This document shows positions 1 to 7,376 of a stretch of 15,908 nucleotides of DNA, in pieces. This stretch comes from RAM1 sp943372585 (GTDB lineage: Bacteria > Pseudomonadota > Gammaproteobacteria > Burkholderiales > Burkholderiaceae_C): the NCBI GenBank assembly GCA_943372585.1, contig CALRZF020000043.1, positions 1 to 15,908 of the forward strand, read 5' to 3'. A program made the translations under genes and the position numbers. The notes beneath the pieces are model-generated. The model saw only the letters and a list, made by a program, of their open reading frames with translations, ran no database searches and was not told the DNA's origin. Each line of letters begins with the position of its first letter. Within the stretch, counting starts at the first letter, position 1.

Positions 1-524
1 ATCAGGTGGCGCGCCTGCGGGTCCAGCCCGGTGGTGGGTTCGTCCAGCAGCAAGAGCTTGGGGTCGTTGACCAGTGCACGTGCCAGGCTCAGGCGGCGGC
101 GCATGCCGCCGGACAGCTCACCGGGCTTGGCATGGCCCTTGTGCGATAGCGCCGCAAACTCCAGCAGTTTCGGAATGCGCTCGCGGATGGCGGCGTCTTT
201 CAGGCCGAAATAGCGGCCGTACACCAGCAGGTTTTCGGCGCAGGTGAAGTCCGGGTCCAGCGTATCGAACTGGCTCACCACGCCCAGCTGCGCCTTGATG
301 GCCAGCGCGTCCTGCGGCATCTGCAGGCCCAGGGCGTGGATGGCGCCGGCGTCGGGCACCGTCAGGCCCAGGCACATGCGGATGGTGGTGGTCTTGCCCG
401 CGCCGTTGGGGCCGATCACCCCCAGGCATTCGCCGGGCGCGATGGCAAACGACAGGTCGTTCACGACTGTCGTCTCACCGTAGCGCTTGCTCAGGTGCTG
501 CGCTTCGAACAAAGGGGCTGCCAT
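1..524 (-). CDS. NodI/DrrA-like ABC transporter ATP-binding protein (N-terminal 174 codons; 3' end off window)
   Basis: This is the ATPase subunit of an ABC-2-type exporter. It energises a membrane partner, probably a NodJ-like permease, which would lie off the left edge. Reading leftwards from ATG 524-522, the visible part holds Walker A GPNGAGKTT (residues 38-46), a Q-loop VVSQFD (82-87), the NodI-like stretch DTLDPDFTCAENLLVYGRYF (87-106), the ABC signature LSGGMRRR (137-144), Walker B LLLLDEP (157-163) and the D-loop TTGLDP (164-169). All catalytic motifs except the switch histidine are inside the window. The QFD-LDPDF-ENLL pattern is typical of NodI and its non-symbiotic relatives in betaproteobacteria, so a nodulation role should not be assumed. 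The gene is divergent from psd with 55 bases between the two starts. A CACAAT hexamer lies seven bases before the ATG. The substrate cannot be told from the sequence. Confidence 0.93.
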   Translation of the reverse strand, partial: MAAPLFEAQHLSKRYGETTVVNDLSFAIAPGECLGVIGPNGAGKTTTIRMCLGLTVPDAGAIHALGLQMPQDALAIKAQLGVVSQFDTLDPDFTCAENLLVYGRYFGLKDAAIRERIPKLLEFAALSHKGHAKPGELSGGMRRRLSLARALVNDPKLLLLDEPTTGLDPQARHL

Positions 525-531
525 GGCTGGT

Positions 532-537
532 ATTGTG
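532..537 (-). promoter_or_regulatory. possible -10 element of the ABC ATPase gene
   Basis: On the minus strand a CACAAT hexamer is followed by seven bases and then ATG 524. The spacing would give a transcript starting at or within a base or two of the start codon. No convincing -35 is visible at 16-18 bases. The element falls inside the 55-base space shared with psd. This rests on pattern only. Confidence 0.3.
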
Positions 538-579
538 TCGCAGCTGAAAATCCATTATTCGACCCGAAAGAAGCCAACC

Positions 580-1425
580 GTGTCCGATCGCCTGGCGGTG
601 ATGCCGCAATACCTGTTGCCCAAGCGGGCGCTCACCGTCTTTGCCGGCTGGGTGGCCGGCGCGCGCGCCGGTGGCATCACCACGGCCATCATCCGCCGCT
701 TTGTGGCGCGCTACGGCGTCAACATGGCCGAGGCCGCCGACCCGGACATCGCAAGTTACGCGAGCTTCAATGAATTTTTCACACGCCCGCTGAAACCCGG
801 CGCGCGCCCGCTGGCTGACGCGCCGTGGATCTGCCCGGTGGACGGCGCCATCAGCCAGTTTGGCGCCATCGAGCGCGACCAGATCTTCCAGGCGAAGGGC
901 CACCACTACAGCACGCGCGCGCTGGTGGGCGGTGACGCCGCGCTGGCCGCGCGGTTTGACGACGGCACCTTCGCCACGATCTACCTGAGCCCGAAGGACT
1001 ACCACCGCATCCACATGCCATGTCAGGGGCGCTTGACGCGCATGATTTACGTGCCCGGCGACCTGTTCTCGGTCAACCCCGTGACGGCGCGCGGTGTGCC
1101 CGGCCTGTTTGCGCGCAACGAGCGCGTGGTGTGCGTGTTTGACACGCCGTATGGGCCCTTCATCAACGTGCTGGTGGGCGCCACCATCGTGGGCAGCATG
1201 GCCACCGTGTGGCACGGCGTGGTGAACCCGCCGCGCCCCGGCACCGTGCGCGAATGGACCTATGCCGGCAAGGACATCACCCTGCAACAGGGCGATGAAA
1301 TGGGCCGCTTCCTGCTGGGCTCCACCGTGGTGATGCTGTGGCCCAAAGGGGCCATGGCCCGCTTTAACCCTGGCTGGGCACCGGGACAAAATGTAAAGCT
1401 GGGCCACGTTCTCGGTTACACCTAG
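580..1425 (+). CDS. psd: phosphatidylserine decarboxylase proenzyme
   Basis: Psd decarboxylates phosphatidylserine to phosphatidylethanolamine at the inner membrane, the last step of PE synthesis. The proenzyme cuts itself at a Gly-Ser bond, turning the serine into the pyruvoyl cofactor. Here that site is the LGST motif (G247-S248). The other triad residues are visible: Asp88 in PVDGAISQ and His145 in DYHRIHMP. Other family blocks are FNEFFTRPL (63-71), AKGHHYS (105-111) and the stretch FARNERVVCVFDT (177-189). I chose GTG 580 because SDRLAVMPQYLLPK matches the usual N-terminus and an AAAGAAG Shine-Dalgarno-like stretch ends about seven bases before it. Longer readings from 487 or 523 would run into the divergent ABC gene. 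At 281 residues it is shorter than the 322-residue E. coli enzyme mainly because it lacks the C-terminal tail. It ends with tandem stops TAG TAA, 12 bases before the next gene. Confidence 0.97.
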   Translation: MSDRLAVMPQYLLPKRALTVFAGWVAGARAGGITTAIIRRFVARYGVNMAEAADPDIASYASFNEFFTRPLKPGARPLADAPWICPVDGAISQFGAIERDQIFQAKGHHYSTRALVGGDAALAARFDDGTFATIYLSPKDYHRIHMPCQGRLTRMIYVPGDLFSVNPVTARGVPGLFARNERVVCVFDTPYGPFINVLVGATIVGSMATVWHGVVNPPRPGTVREWTYAGKDITLQQGDEMGRFLLGSTVVMLWPKGAMARFNPGWAPGQNVKLGHVLGYT

Positions 1426-1437
1426 TAACATTCGGGG

Positions 1438-2775
1438 ATGCGATGGCGACTGGCAGTATTTGTCGTATCCCTCCTCACCTTCGGCAGCGCCCAGGCGCAA
1501 TGCACCGGAACCTTCAACCAGACCGTCACAGGCGCCTCGGGCACCTCATTGACGATTGGGGCCGGCCAGCGCGTGCGCATCGCGCCGGGTGCGAGCCAGA
1601 CCGGCGCCATCAACAGCATGGGCGCCGGCAGTGAGCTGTGCATTGACGCGGGCGCAGCCATCAATGCACCTGTGTATGGCAGCAACGGCCTGATCCGCAA
1701 TTTCGGTTCCGCGTCGGTCATCAGCGGCATCGGCCTCAACGCAGGTGGCTCGGTCATCAACAGCGCCACGATGACCTTCAACGGTTATTTCTCCATCAGC
1801 GGCGTGGTCAGCATCACCAACCAGGCTTCGGCGCGGCTGGTGGTCAACCCCTACATTGGCGTCACGCCGGGTTCCACCCTGACCAATGAAGGTTCGCTGA
1901 CCTTCGGCAACCAGTTTGCCTTGCAAAGCGGCGCCACCTTCACCAACAACAACCGCGCTGAGATCGCCACCAACTGGCAGCCGGCCGGTACCGTCAACAA
2001 CAACGGCTTCATCAACGGCCTGGGCCAGATCAACGTGGACACCACCGGCACGGTCAACAACACCTGCTGGCTCTACACCCAGGGCACGTTCTACAACAGC
2101 GGCACCATCGTCAACAGCGGCGCGATCCGGGCGTTTGGCACGGGCGCCTGGCAGAACAACGGCTCGCTGCAGGGCACCACCACGTCGTGGGTGGTGGGCG
2201 TGAACTTCCAGAACGGCGGCTCGGGCGTCAGCGGTTACGGCACCTACCGCTTCAGCGGCACGACCAACAACTATGCGGCCTTTGCCGGCAGCTCGGCCGC
2301 CACGCCCATCCTGTTTTACGACACCACGCGCACCGGCAGCCAGATCATGGACGCGCAGTCGCCACCGCCCACCAACACGGTGCGTCCCGCCGTGGACCCG
2401 GGCGCGGTGGACCCGGCCACCTTCACGCCCGTGCCGTGTGCCGAGCCGTACACCGAGACACTGCAGCGCGCCACGCTCACCCTGACCATCACCAACGGCG
2501 TGACGACGCTGATCGCGGGCCAGACCACGACCTACTCCATCACCATCGCCAACCTCGGGCCCAGCTCGGCCAACGGCACCATCGTGACCGACCCGCCCGC
2601 GCCGGGCCTGAGCTGCACCGAGGCCGACTGTGAAGTCACCGGCGGCGGCGCGTCATGCCCCGTCAGCGTGACGCCCAGCTCGCTGGCGGGTGGGCAGACG
2701 ATCACCAGCCTGCCCGCGGCGTCCAGCCTGACGTTTTTGCTGACCTGCGACGTGACGGCGACAGGCTTTCCCTGA
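1438..2775 (+). CDS. secreted beta-helix-like repeat protein with C-terminal DUF11-type domain
   Basis: The product is an exported protein of unknown role. Residues 1-20 form a signal peptide: RWR, a hydrophobic core, then AQA before Q21. Residues about 21-300 are rich in Gly, Asn, Thr and Ser with recurring turns such as GTVNNNGFINGLG, GTVNNTC and GTIVNSGAIRAFG. That is the texture of parallel beta-helix surface proteins. A Pro-rich linker (about 308-335) follows, then about 345-445 resembles the DUF11 bacterial surface repeat: LTLTITNG, GQTTTYSITIANLGP, VTDPPAPGLSC, and a final CDVTATG. No autotransporter barrel, IPTL-CTERM or other C-terminal anchor follows, so it ends right after the DUF11-like domain. 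Upstream in-frame stops leave ATG 1438 as the only plausible start, with just GGGG in front of it, which suggests coupling to psd. purT follows 45 bases later. An adhesin or matrix role is possible but unproven. Confidence 0.82.
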   Translation: MRWRLAVFVVSLLTFGSAQAQCTGTFNQTVTGASGTSLTIGAGQRVRIAPGASQTGAINSMGAGSELCIDAGAAINAPVYGSNGLIRNFGSASVISGIGLNAGGSVINSATMTFNGYFSISGVVSITNQASARLVVNPYIGVTPGSTLTNEGSLTFGNQFALQSGATFTNNNRAEIATNWQPAGTVNNNGFINGLGQINVDTTGTVNNTCWLYTQGTFYNSGTIVNSGAIRAFGTGAWQNNGSLQGTTTSWVVGVNFQNGGSGVSGYGTYRFSGTTNNYAAFAGSSAATPILFYDTTRTGSQIMDAQSPPPTNTVRPAVDPGAVDPATFTPVPCAEPYTETLQRATLTLTITNGVTTLIAGQTTTYSITIANLGPSSANGTIVTDPPAPGLSCTEADCEVTGGGASCPVSVTPSSLAGGQTITSLPAASSLTFLLTCDVTATGFP

Positions 2776-2820
2776 CGGGCTGGCCTAAACTTGGGCGCTT
2801 CAAAGAAGGACGCAGCCGCC

Positions 2821-4023
2821 ATGACCACCCTCGGAACCCCCCTGTCACCCCACGCCACCAAAGTCATGCTGCTGGGCAGCGGCGAGCTGGGCAAGGAAGT
2901 GCTGATCGCGCTGCAGCGTCTGGGTGTGGAAACCATTGCGGTGGACCGCTACGACAACGCGCCCGGCCAGCAGGTGGCGCACCATGCACGCACCATCACC
3001 ATGAGCGATCCGGCGCAGCTCAAGGCGCTGATCGAAGCCGAACGCCCGCACCTGGTTGTGCCCGAGATTGAAGCCATTGCCACGCCCATGCTGCAGGAGC
3101 TGGAGGCCGCGGGCACTGTGCGCGTGATCCCCACGGCCCGTGCCGCGCGCCTGACGATGGACCGCGAAGGCATCCGCCGCCTGGCGGCCGAGACGCTCAA
3201 CCTGCCCACCAGCCCCTACAAGTTCTGCGACTCGCTGGCCGAACTGCAGGCTGCCATCGACGGCGGCGTGGGTTACCCCTGCATCGTCAAACCCGTGATG
3301 AGCAGCAGCGGCAAGGGCCAGAGCAAGATCGACGGTCCCGCCGACGTGCAAAAAGCCTGGGACTACGCCATGTCGGGTGGCCGTGTGGGCCCGGGCCGCG
3401 TCATCGTGGAAGGCTTTATTGACTTTGATTACGAGATCACCCAGCTGACCGTGCGCGCTTTGGGTGCCGACGGAAAAATCGAGACCCATTTTTGCGACCC
3501 GATCGGCCACGTGCAGGTCAGCGGCGACTATGTGGAGAGCTGGCAACCCCACCCCATGACACCCGCCGCGCTGCAGAAGTCGCGTGACATTGCCAAGGCG
3601 GTCACGGACAACTTGGGAGGCCAGGGTTTATTCGGCGTGGAGTTGTTCGTCAAGGGCGACCAGGTGTGGTTCAGTGAAGTGAGCCCCCGCCCGCACGACA
3701 CCGGCATGGTCACGATGATCACCCAGTGGCAAAACGAATTCGAGTTGCATGCCCGCGCCATCCTCGGCCTGCCGGTCAATACGGCGCTGAAGAGCCCCGG
3801 CGCCAGCGCCGTGATCTATGGTGGTGTCGATGCCCACGGCATCGTGTTTGACGGCGTAGAAGACGCCCTGCGCATCCCCAACACCGACCTGCGCCTGTTC
3901 GGTAAACCTGAGAGCTTCATCAAGCGCCGCATGGGCGTGGCGCTGGCGTTTGATGCCGATGTGGAAAAGGCGCGGGTGACGGCCAAGCTGGCGGCCAGCA
4001 AGGTCAAGCCGCGCAAGGCCTGA
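2821..4023 (+). CDS. purT: formate-dependent phosphoribosylglycinamide formyltransferase (GAR transformylase 2)
   Basis: PurT joins formate to 5'-phosphoribosylglycinamide using ATP, giving N-formyl-GAR, the third step of de novo purine synthesis. It is the folate-independent alternative to PurN. The 400-residue product (E. coli: 392) is an ATP-grasp enzyme. The substrate loop GSGELGKEV lies at residues 19-27, VPEIEAIAT at about 80-88, the conserved LTMDREGIRRLAAE at about 118-131, and the ATP-binding KPVMSSSGKGQS at about 159-170. VIVEGF, LFGVELFV and the metal-binding SEVSPRPHDTGMVT follow. The C-terminal RLFGKPE is also typical. ATG 2821 is the start: AAGAAGGA (2803-2810) lies ten bases before it and MTTLGTPLSPHATKVMLLG matches the family N-terminus. 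It probably shares a message with the genes to its left and converges on amn, another purine gene. Confidence 0.97.
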   Translation: MTTLGTPLSPHATKVMLLGSGELGKEVLIALQRLGVETIAVDRYDNAPGQQVAHHARTITMSDPAQLKALIEAERPHLVVPEIEAIATPMLQELEAAGTVRVIPTARAARLTMDREGIRRLAAETLNLPTSPYKFCDSLAELQAAIDGGVGYPCIVKPVMSSSGKGQSKIDGPADVQKAWDYAMSGGRVGPGRVIVEGFIDFDYEITQLTVRALGADGKIETHFCDPIGHVQVSGDYVESWQPHPMTPAALQKSRDIAKAVTDNLGGQGLFGVELFVKGDQVWFSEVSPRPHDTGMVTMITQWQNEFELHARAILGLPVNTALKSPGASAVIYGGVDAHGIVFDGVEDALRIPNTDLRLFGKPESFIKRRMGVALAFDADVEKARVTAKLAASKVKPRKA

Positions 4024-4031
4024 GCGTCAAA

Positions 4032-4046
4032 CGGCCCCCGGGGCCG
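4032..4046. terminator. GC hairpin between convergent purT and amn
   Basis: CGGCCCC (4032-4038), one C, then GGGGCCG (4040-4046) form a nearly perfect inverted repeat in the 25 bases between the two stop codons. Realistically it folds as a 5-bp stem with a 5-base loop. Read on the minus strand, two bases after the amn stop, it is followed by TTT, so it could be a weak terminator for amn. On the plus strand no T run follows. It may serve both genes, possibly with Rho. Confidence 0.4.
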
Positions 4047-4048
4047 GG

Positions 4049-5542
4049 CTACTGAAACGCCACTTCCGCAAAGCTGCGCAGCTTCCTGCTGTGCAGCCGG
4101 TCCACACCCTCAGCGCGCAGGATTTCAATCGCCCGCATGCCGATGCGCAGGTGCTGGTCCACGCGCTCGCGGTAGAAATGGTTGGCCATGCCGGGCAGCT
4201 TGATTTCACCGTGCAGGGGCTTGTCGCTCACGCACAGCAGCGTGCCGTAGGGCACGCGAAAGCGGAATCCGTTGGCGGCGATGGTGGCGCTTTCCATGTC
4301 CAGCGCCACGGCGCGGCTCTGGCTGAAGCGGCGCTGGGGCTGGTTGCCGGGCAGCAGCTCCCAGTTGCGGTTGTCGGTGCTGGCCACGGTGCCGGTGCGC
4401 ATGATGCGTTTGAGGTCCGCGCCGCGCACCTGGGTCACGTCTTCCACCGCCTGCTCCAGCGCCAGCTGAATCTCGGCCAGCGCGGGGATGGGCACCCACA
4501 GCGGCAGTTCCTCGTCCAGCACATGGTCTTCACGCACATAGGCATGGGCCAGCACGTAGTCGCCCAGCTGCTGGCTGTTGCGCAGGCCGGCGCAGTGGCC
4601 CAGCATCATCCACGCATGCGGGCGCAGCACGGCCACATGGTCGGTGATCGTTTTGGCATTGGCTGGGCCCACACCGATGTTGACCATGGTGATGCCGCTG
4701 CGGTCGGCGCGCACCAGGTGGTAGGCGGGCATTTGCGGCAGGCGCGGCGGGGCCATGCCCAGCTCGTCGCCGGGCTGGGCGTCCAGCCCCGTGCGGCGGG
4801 TGATGACGTTGCCGGGTTCGATGAAGGCGATGTATTCGCTGTCCGGCTTGCGCATTTCCTCGTGGCCCAGCTTCACGAATTCATCAATGTAGAACTGGTA
4901 GTTGGTAAACAGCACGAAGTTCTGGAACCCTTCGGGCGTGGTACCGGTGTAGTGGCGCAGGCGGTGCAATGAATAGTCCACCCGCGCGGCGGTGAACAGG
5001 CTCAGCGGCTGCGCCTCGCCGGGCCGGGCCTCCCAGGTGCCGTTGGCAATGCCGTCGTCCATGGCGGCCAGGTCGGGCAGGTCGAACACATCGCGCATCA
5101 GCAGGCGGCGGTCGGTGGTCAGCGTGCCCTCGATATGGTCGTGCTCCGCAAACGAGAAGTGCACGGGAATCGGCTGCGTGCTGGTGCCTACCTCCAGCTC
5201 CACGCCGTGGTTTTGCAGCAGCAGGCGGAACTGCTCCAGGTAGTACTCGGCGTACAGGTCGGGGCGCGTCAGCGTGGTTTCAAAGCGGCCGGGGCCGGCC
5301 ACGAAACCGTAGCTCAGCTGCGCGGCCTCGGCCGGGCTCAGCCGGGCCACGGTGTCGGTGTGGATGCGCACAAACGGATAGCACGCACGCACATGGCCGG
5401 GCAGGGCCTCGCCGGCCACAAAACGCTGCATCGCGTCGCGCAAATGGCCTATCTGCTGGTTGTAGATGGCGCGCACCTGGGCCAGGGCGGCGGCGGGGTC
5501 TGAATAGCGGCTGGGGGCAATAAAAGGGGGCAGGTAAGGCAT
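4049..5542 (-). CDS. amn: AMP nucleosidase
   Basis: Amn hydrolyses AMP to adenine and ribose 5-phosphate and so controls the adenylate pool and purine salvage in the cytoplasm. The N-terminal Amn-specific domain carries GRFETTLTRPDLYAEYYLEQ, then FTAARVDYSLHRLRHYTGT, then FQNFVLFTNYQFYIDEFV. The C-terminal nucleoside-phosphorylase-like domain carries NIGVGPANAKTITDHVAVLRP, MLGHCAGLRNSQQLGDYVLA, RTGTVASTDNRNWEL, ALDMESATIAANGFRFRVPY and LLCVSDKPLHGEIKLPG, all very close to E. coli Amn (484 residues). Start choice is uncertain. ATG 5542 gives 497 residues and lies six bases after a CACAAT -10-like hexamer. ATG 5557 would add five residues, and a GTG at 5647 would add 35 that look non-homologous. 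None has a good Shine-Dalgarno. The gene is divergent from a small unknown gene and convergent with purT. Confidence 0.95.
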   Translation of the reverse strand: MPYLPPFIAPSRYSDPAAALAQVRAIYNQQIGHLRDAMQRFVAGEALPGHVRACYPFVRIHTDTVARLSPAEAAQLSYGFVAGPGRFETTLTRPDLYAEYYLEQFRLLLQNHGVELEVGTSTQPIPVHFSFAEHDHIEGTLTTDRRLLMRDVFDLPDLAAMDDGIANGTWEARPGEAQPLSLFTAARVDYSLHRLRHYTGTTPEGFQNFVLFTNYQFYIDEFVKLGHEEMRKPDSEYIAFIEPGNVITRRTGLDAQPGDELGMAPPRLPQMPAYHLVRADRSGITMVNIGVGPANAKTITDHVAVLRPHAWMMLGHCAGLRNSQQLGDYVLAHAYVREDHVLDEELPLWVPIPALAEIQLALEQAVEDVTQVRGADLKRIMRTGTVASTDNRNWELLPGNQPQRRFSQSRAVALDMESATIAANGFRFRVPYGTLLCVSDKPLHGEIKLPGMANHFYRERVDQHLRIGMRAIEILRAEGVDRLHSRKLRSFAEVAFQ

Positions 5543-5548
5543 GCCTGG

Positions 5549-5554
5549 ATTGTG
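5549..5554 (-). promoter_or_regulatory. possible -10 element of amn
   Basis: CACAAT on the minus strand is followed by six bases (CCAGGC) and ATG 5542, so transcription would begin at the A of the start codon. No good -35 is seen. The same hexamer and near-identical spacing occur before the ABC ATPase gene at 524. If amn starts at 5557 instead, this reading fails. Confidence 0.28.
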
Positions 5555-5709
5555 CATTTTGTGCAATGGCTCACGCGCAGCAGCGTTTTGTGACCCTGTC
5601 AGACAAATCCCTACAAGCTGTGACGCGCTTGGCCGACTGCGCGGCACCCCCCCCGTTCCCTACAGTGGCTTCACACACCGACCAACACGGTGAATTGATG
5701 GAAATGACC

Positions 5710-5715
5710 AAGGAG
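5710..5715 (+). promoter_or_regulatory. strong Shine-Dalgarno of the 86-residue ORF
   Basis: AAGGAG lies eight bases before ATG 5724. This is one of the best ribosome binding sites in the window and supports the reality of the short gene. The rest of the 181-base space back to amn (5543-5723) holds a run of eight C (5647-5654) and a weak TTGTGA-N18-TACAAG promoter-like pair (5588-5617). Confidence 0.75.
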
Positions 5716-5723
5716 CCGACTAC

Positions 5724-5984
5724 ATGAACACGACCGCCATGCTCGCAGCCAACCCTTTTGCCCTGATGGTTGACCCCCAGCGTGTCCAGGCCGCCATTGC
5801 CCGGTCCAAGTCCCTGAACCAGCTGCGCAACCGCGAATGCCGCCCGCTAGACCGTACCGTGATCCGCAGCGCCAGCGCCGAGCTGGCCGCGTGGGACGGC
5901 AAGATCGACCGCAAGACCAAGTACCTGGCGCCGGAAGACCACCCCGCACCCATCGTGCGCCCCGGCACCGAAGTGCTGGCCTGA
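5724..5984 (+). CDS. small protein of unknown function, 86 residues
   Basis: I do not recognise this protein with confidence. It has no signal peptide, membrane segment or metal-binding cluster (a single Cys, in RECRPLDR at about 37-44), so it is probably cytoplasmic. The N-terminal half, NPFALMVDPQRVQAAIARS, looks helical. The middle has RPLDRTVIR and the end is Pro-rich (APEDHPAPIVRPGTE). It is supported as a gene by the AAGGAG site eight bases before its ATG, by codon use with G/C at most third positions, and by filling the space between amn and gor with only eight bases to the gor stop. It stands alone as a transcription unit between two minus-strand genes. Its composition suggests a conserved lineage-specific protein rather than a random ORF. 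Confidence 0.75.
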   Translation: MNTTAMLAANPFALMVDPQRVQAAIARSKSLNQLRNRECRPLDRTVIRSASAELAAWDGKIDRKTKYLAPEDHPAPIVRPGTEVLA

Positions 5985-5992
5985 GCGCGTGA

Positions 5993-7375
5993 TCAGCCGG
6001 CTGGCGCCGGCTCGCGCATGGTCACAAATTCTTCCGCTGCCGTGGGGTGAATCCCCACGGTGCTGTCAAAGATGGCCTTGGTCGCCCCCGCACGCAGGGC
6101 CACCGCAAACCCCTGAACGATTTCTCCCGCGTCGGCGCCCACCATGTGAAGGCCCACCACGCAGTCGCTGGCTGTGTCCACCACCAGCTTCATCAACGTA
6201 CGCTCCTGGCTGCCTGACAGCGTGTGCTTCAGGGCCTTGAACTCGCTGCGGTAGATGGCTACGTCCTTGTACTGCGCGCGCGCCTCTTCTTCGGTCAGGC
6301 CCACGGTGCCGATATTGGGGTGTGTGAACACTGCCGTGGGGATCAACTCGTAGTCAACGCGGCGGGCGGCTTTGCCGGCGGGTGGGCCAAACAGCTGGTC
6401 CACCAGTGCCATGGCTTCGCCCAGCGCCACCGGCGTGAGCTGCTTTTTGGTGGATACATCACCCAGCGCGTAGATGGAGGGCACGCAGGTGCGGTACTGC
6501 GCATCCACCACGATGCTGTGGCGCTCATCGCAGGCCACGCCCGCCGCGTCCAGGCCCAGGCCTTCCACGTTGGGATACCGCCCGGTGGCATACAGCACCG
6601 TATCCGCCATGACCTGGACCCCGCCCGACAGCGTCACCAGCAGGCCGTCGGTGTGTTTTTCAATCGCGGCCACCGTGGCATTGAGCTTCAGGTCCACGCC
6701 ATGCTTGCGCATTTCCTGCGCGACAAAGGCCGACACGTCGGCGTCAAAGCCGCCCAGCAGCCGCGCGGCGCGCTGCACCTGCGTGACCTGCGCACCCAGG
6801 CCGTTGAAGATGGATGCGAATTCGCAGGCAATGTAGCCCCCGCCCACGATCAGCAGCCGCTTCGGGAATTCGGCCAAGTCGAACATGTTGTCTGACGTCA
6901 CCACATGTTCGCGGCCCGACACGGCCGGCACCAGCGGCGTGCCGCCCGTGGCCACCAGGATATGCCGGGCGCTGATGCGCTGGTCGCCGTCGGCTGTGCG
7001 CACCTGCACGGTGTGGGCGTCGCACAGCGTGGCCCAGCCGGGCACGACGCGCACGCCGGCGCCGCGCAGCAGCTGCTCATACACGCCGTTCAGGCGCGTG
7101 ATTTCCCTGGCGCGGGCGGCTTTGAGCTTGTCCCAGTCAAAGTGCGTTTCGCCCACCGTCCAGCCGTAGCCGGCCGCTTCCTCAAACGCCTCGGCGTAGT
7201 GGGCGGCATAGCTGTACAGCTTTTTGGGGATGCAGCCCACGTTCACGCAGGTGCCGCCCAGTGCTGCGGCCTCGGCCAGCACCACGCGTGCGCCGCGCTG
7301 CGCAGCCATGCGGGCTGCGCGCACACCGCCGCTGCCGCCGCCAACGACGAACAGGTCGCAGTCAAAGTCTTTCAT
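5993..7375 (-). CDS. gor: glutathione-disulfide reductase
   Basis: Gor reduces oxidised glutathione with NADPH in the cytoplasm, keeping the thiol pool reduced. The 460-residue flavoprotein has the FAD-binding GGGSGG (12-17), the redox disulfide in GGTCVNVGCIPKK (Cys43 and Cys48), the NADPH-fold glycines GGGYIACEFASIFNGLG (178-194), a second FAD motif in YALGDV, and the C-terminal catalytic HPTAAEEFVTMR. The V-N-V spacing between the cysteines, the SGSQER block and the HPT-AEE end point to Gor rather than lipoamide dehydrogenase or mercuric reductase. One oddity: where E. coli Gor has Arg198 and Arg204 to hold the NADPH 2'-phosphate, this protein has Arg202 but Gly208 (QRAARLLGGFD). ATG 7375 lies one base past the LysR stop, with AAAGGA just before it (7385-7380), so the two genes are probably translated together. 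Confidence 0.95.
   Translation of the reverse strand: MKDFDCDLFVVGGGSGGVRAARMAAQRGARVVLAEAAALGGTCVNVGCIPKKLYSYAAHYAEAFEEAAGYGWTVGETHFDWDKLKAARAREITRLNGVYEQLLRGAGVRVVPGWATLCDAHTVQVRTADGDQRISARHILVATGGTPLVPAVSGREHVVTSDNMFDLAEFPKRLLIVGGGYIACEFASIFNGLGAQVTQVQRAARLLGGFDADVSAFVAQEMRKHGVDLKLNATVAAIEKHTDGLLVTLSGGVQVMADTVLYATGRYPNVEGLGLDAAGVACDERHSIVVDAQYRTCVPSIYALGDVSTKKQLTPVALGEAMALVDQLFGPPAGKAARRVDYELIPTAVFTHPNIGTVGLTEEEARAQYKDVAIYRSEFKALKHTLSGSQERTLMKLVVDTASDCVVGLHMVGADAGEIVQGFAVALRAGATKAIFDSTVGIHPTAAEEFVTMREPAPAG
5995..6012. other. perfect GC hairpin at the gor 3' end
   Basis: AGCCGGC, a TGGC loop and GCCGGCT form a 7-bp perfect stem inside the last codons of gor, just beyond the end of the convergent small gene. 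No T run follows on either strand, so it is not a classical terminator. It could still stall polymerase or protect either 3' end. Confidence 0.4.
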
Positions 7376-7376
7376 T

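Noticed and set aside
1..524. Reading the ABC ATPase as evidence of a nodulation system
   Set aside because: NodI-like ATPases are widespread in non-symbiotic betaproteobacteria, and no other nod gene is visible.
475..1500. 341-codon minus-strand open frame opposite psd
   Set aside because: His/Arg/Ala-rich composition, no recognisable domain, fully antisense to psd.
2845..3552. 235-codon minus-strand open frame inside purT
   Set aside because: Shadow of a well-conserved gene.
4091..4972. 293-codon plus-strand open frame opposite amn
   Set aside because: Composition (His, Gln, Ala, Val) is typical of an antisense shadow; amn on the other strand is strongly supported.
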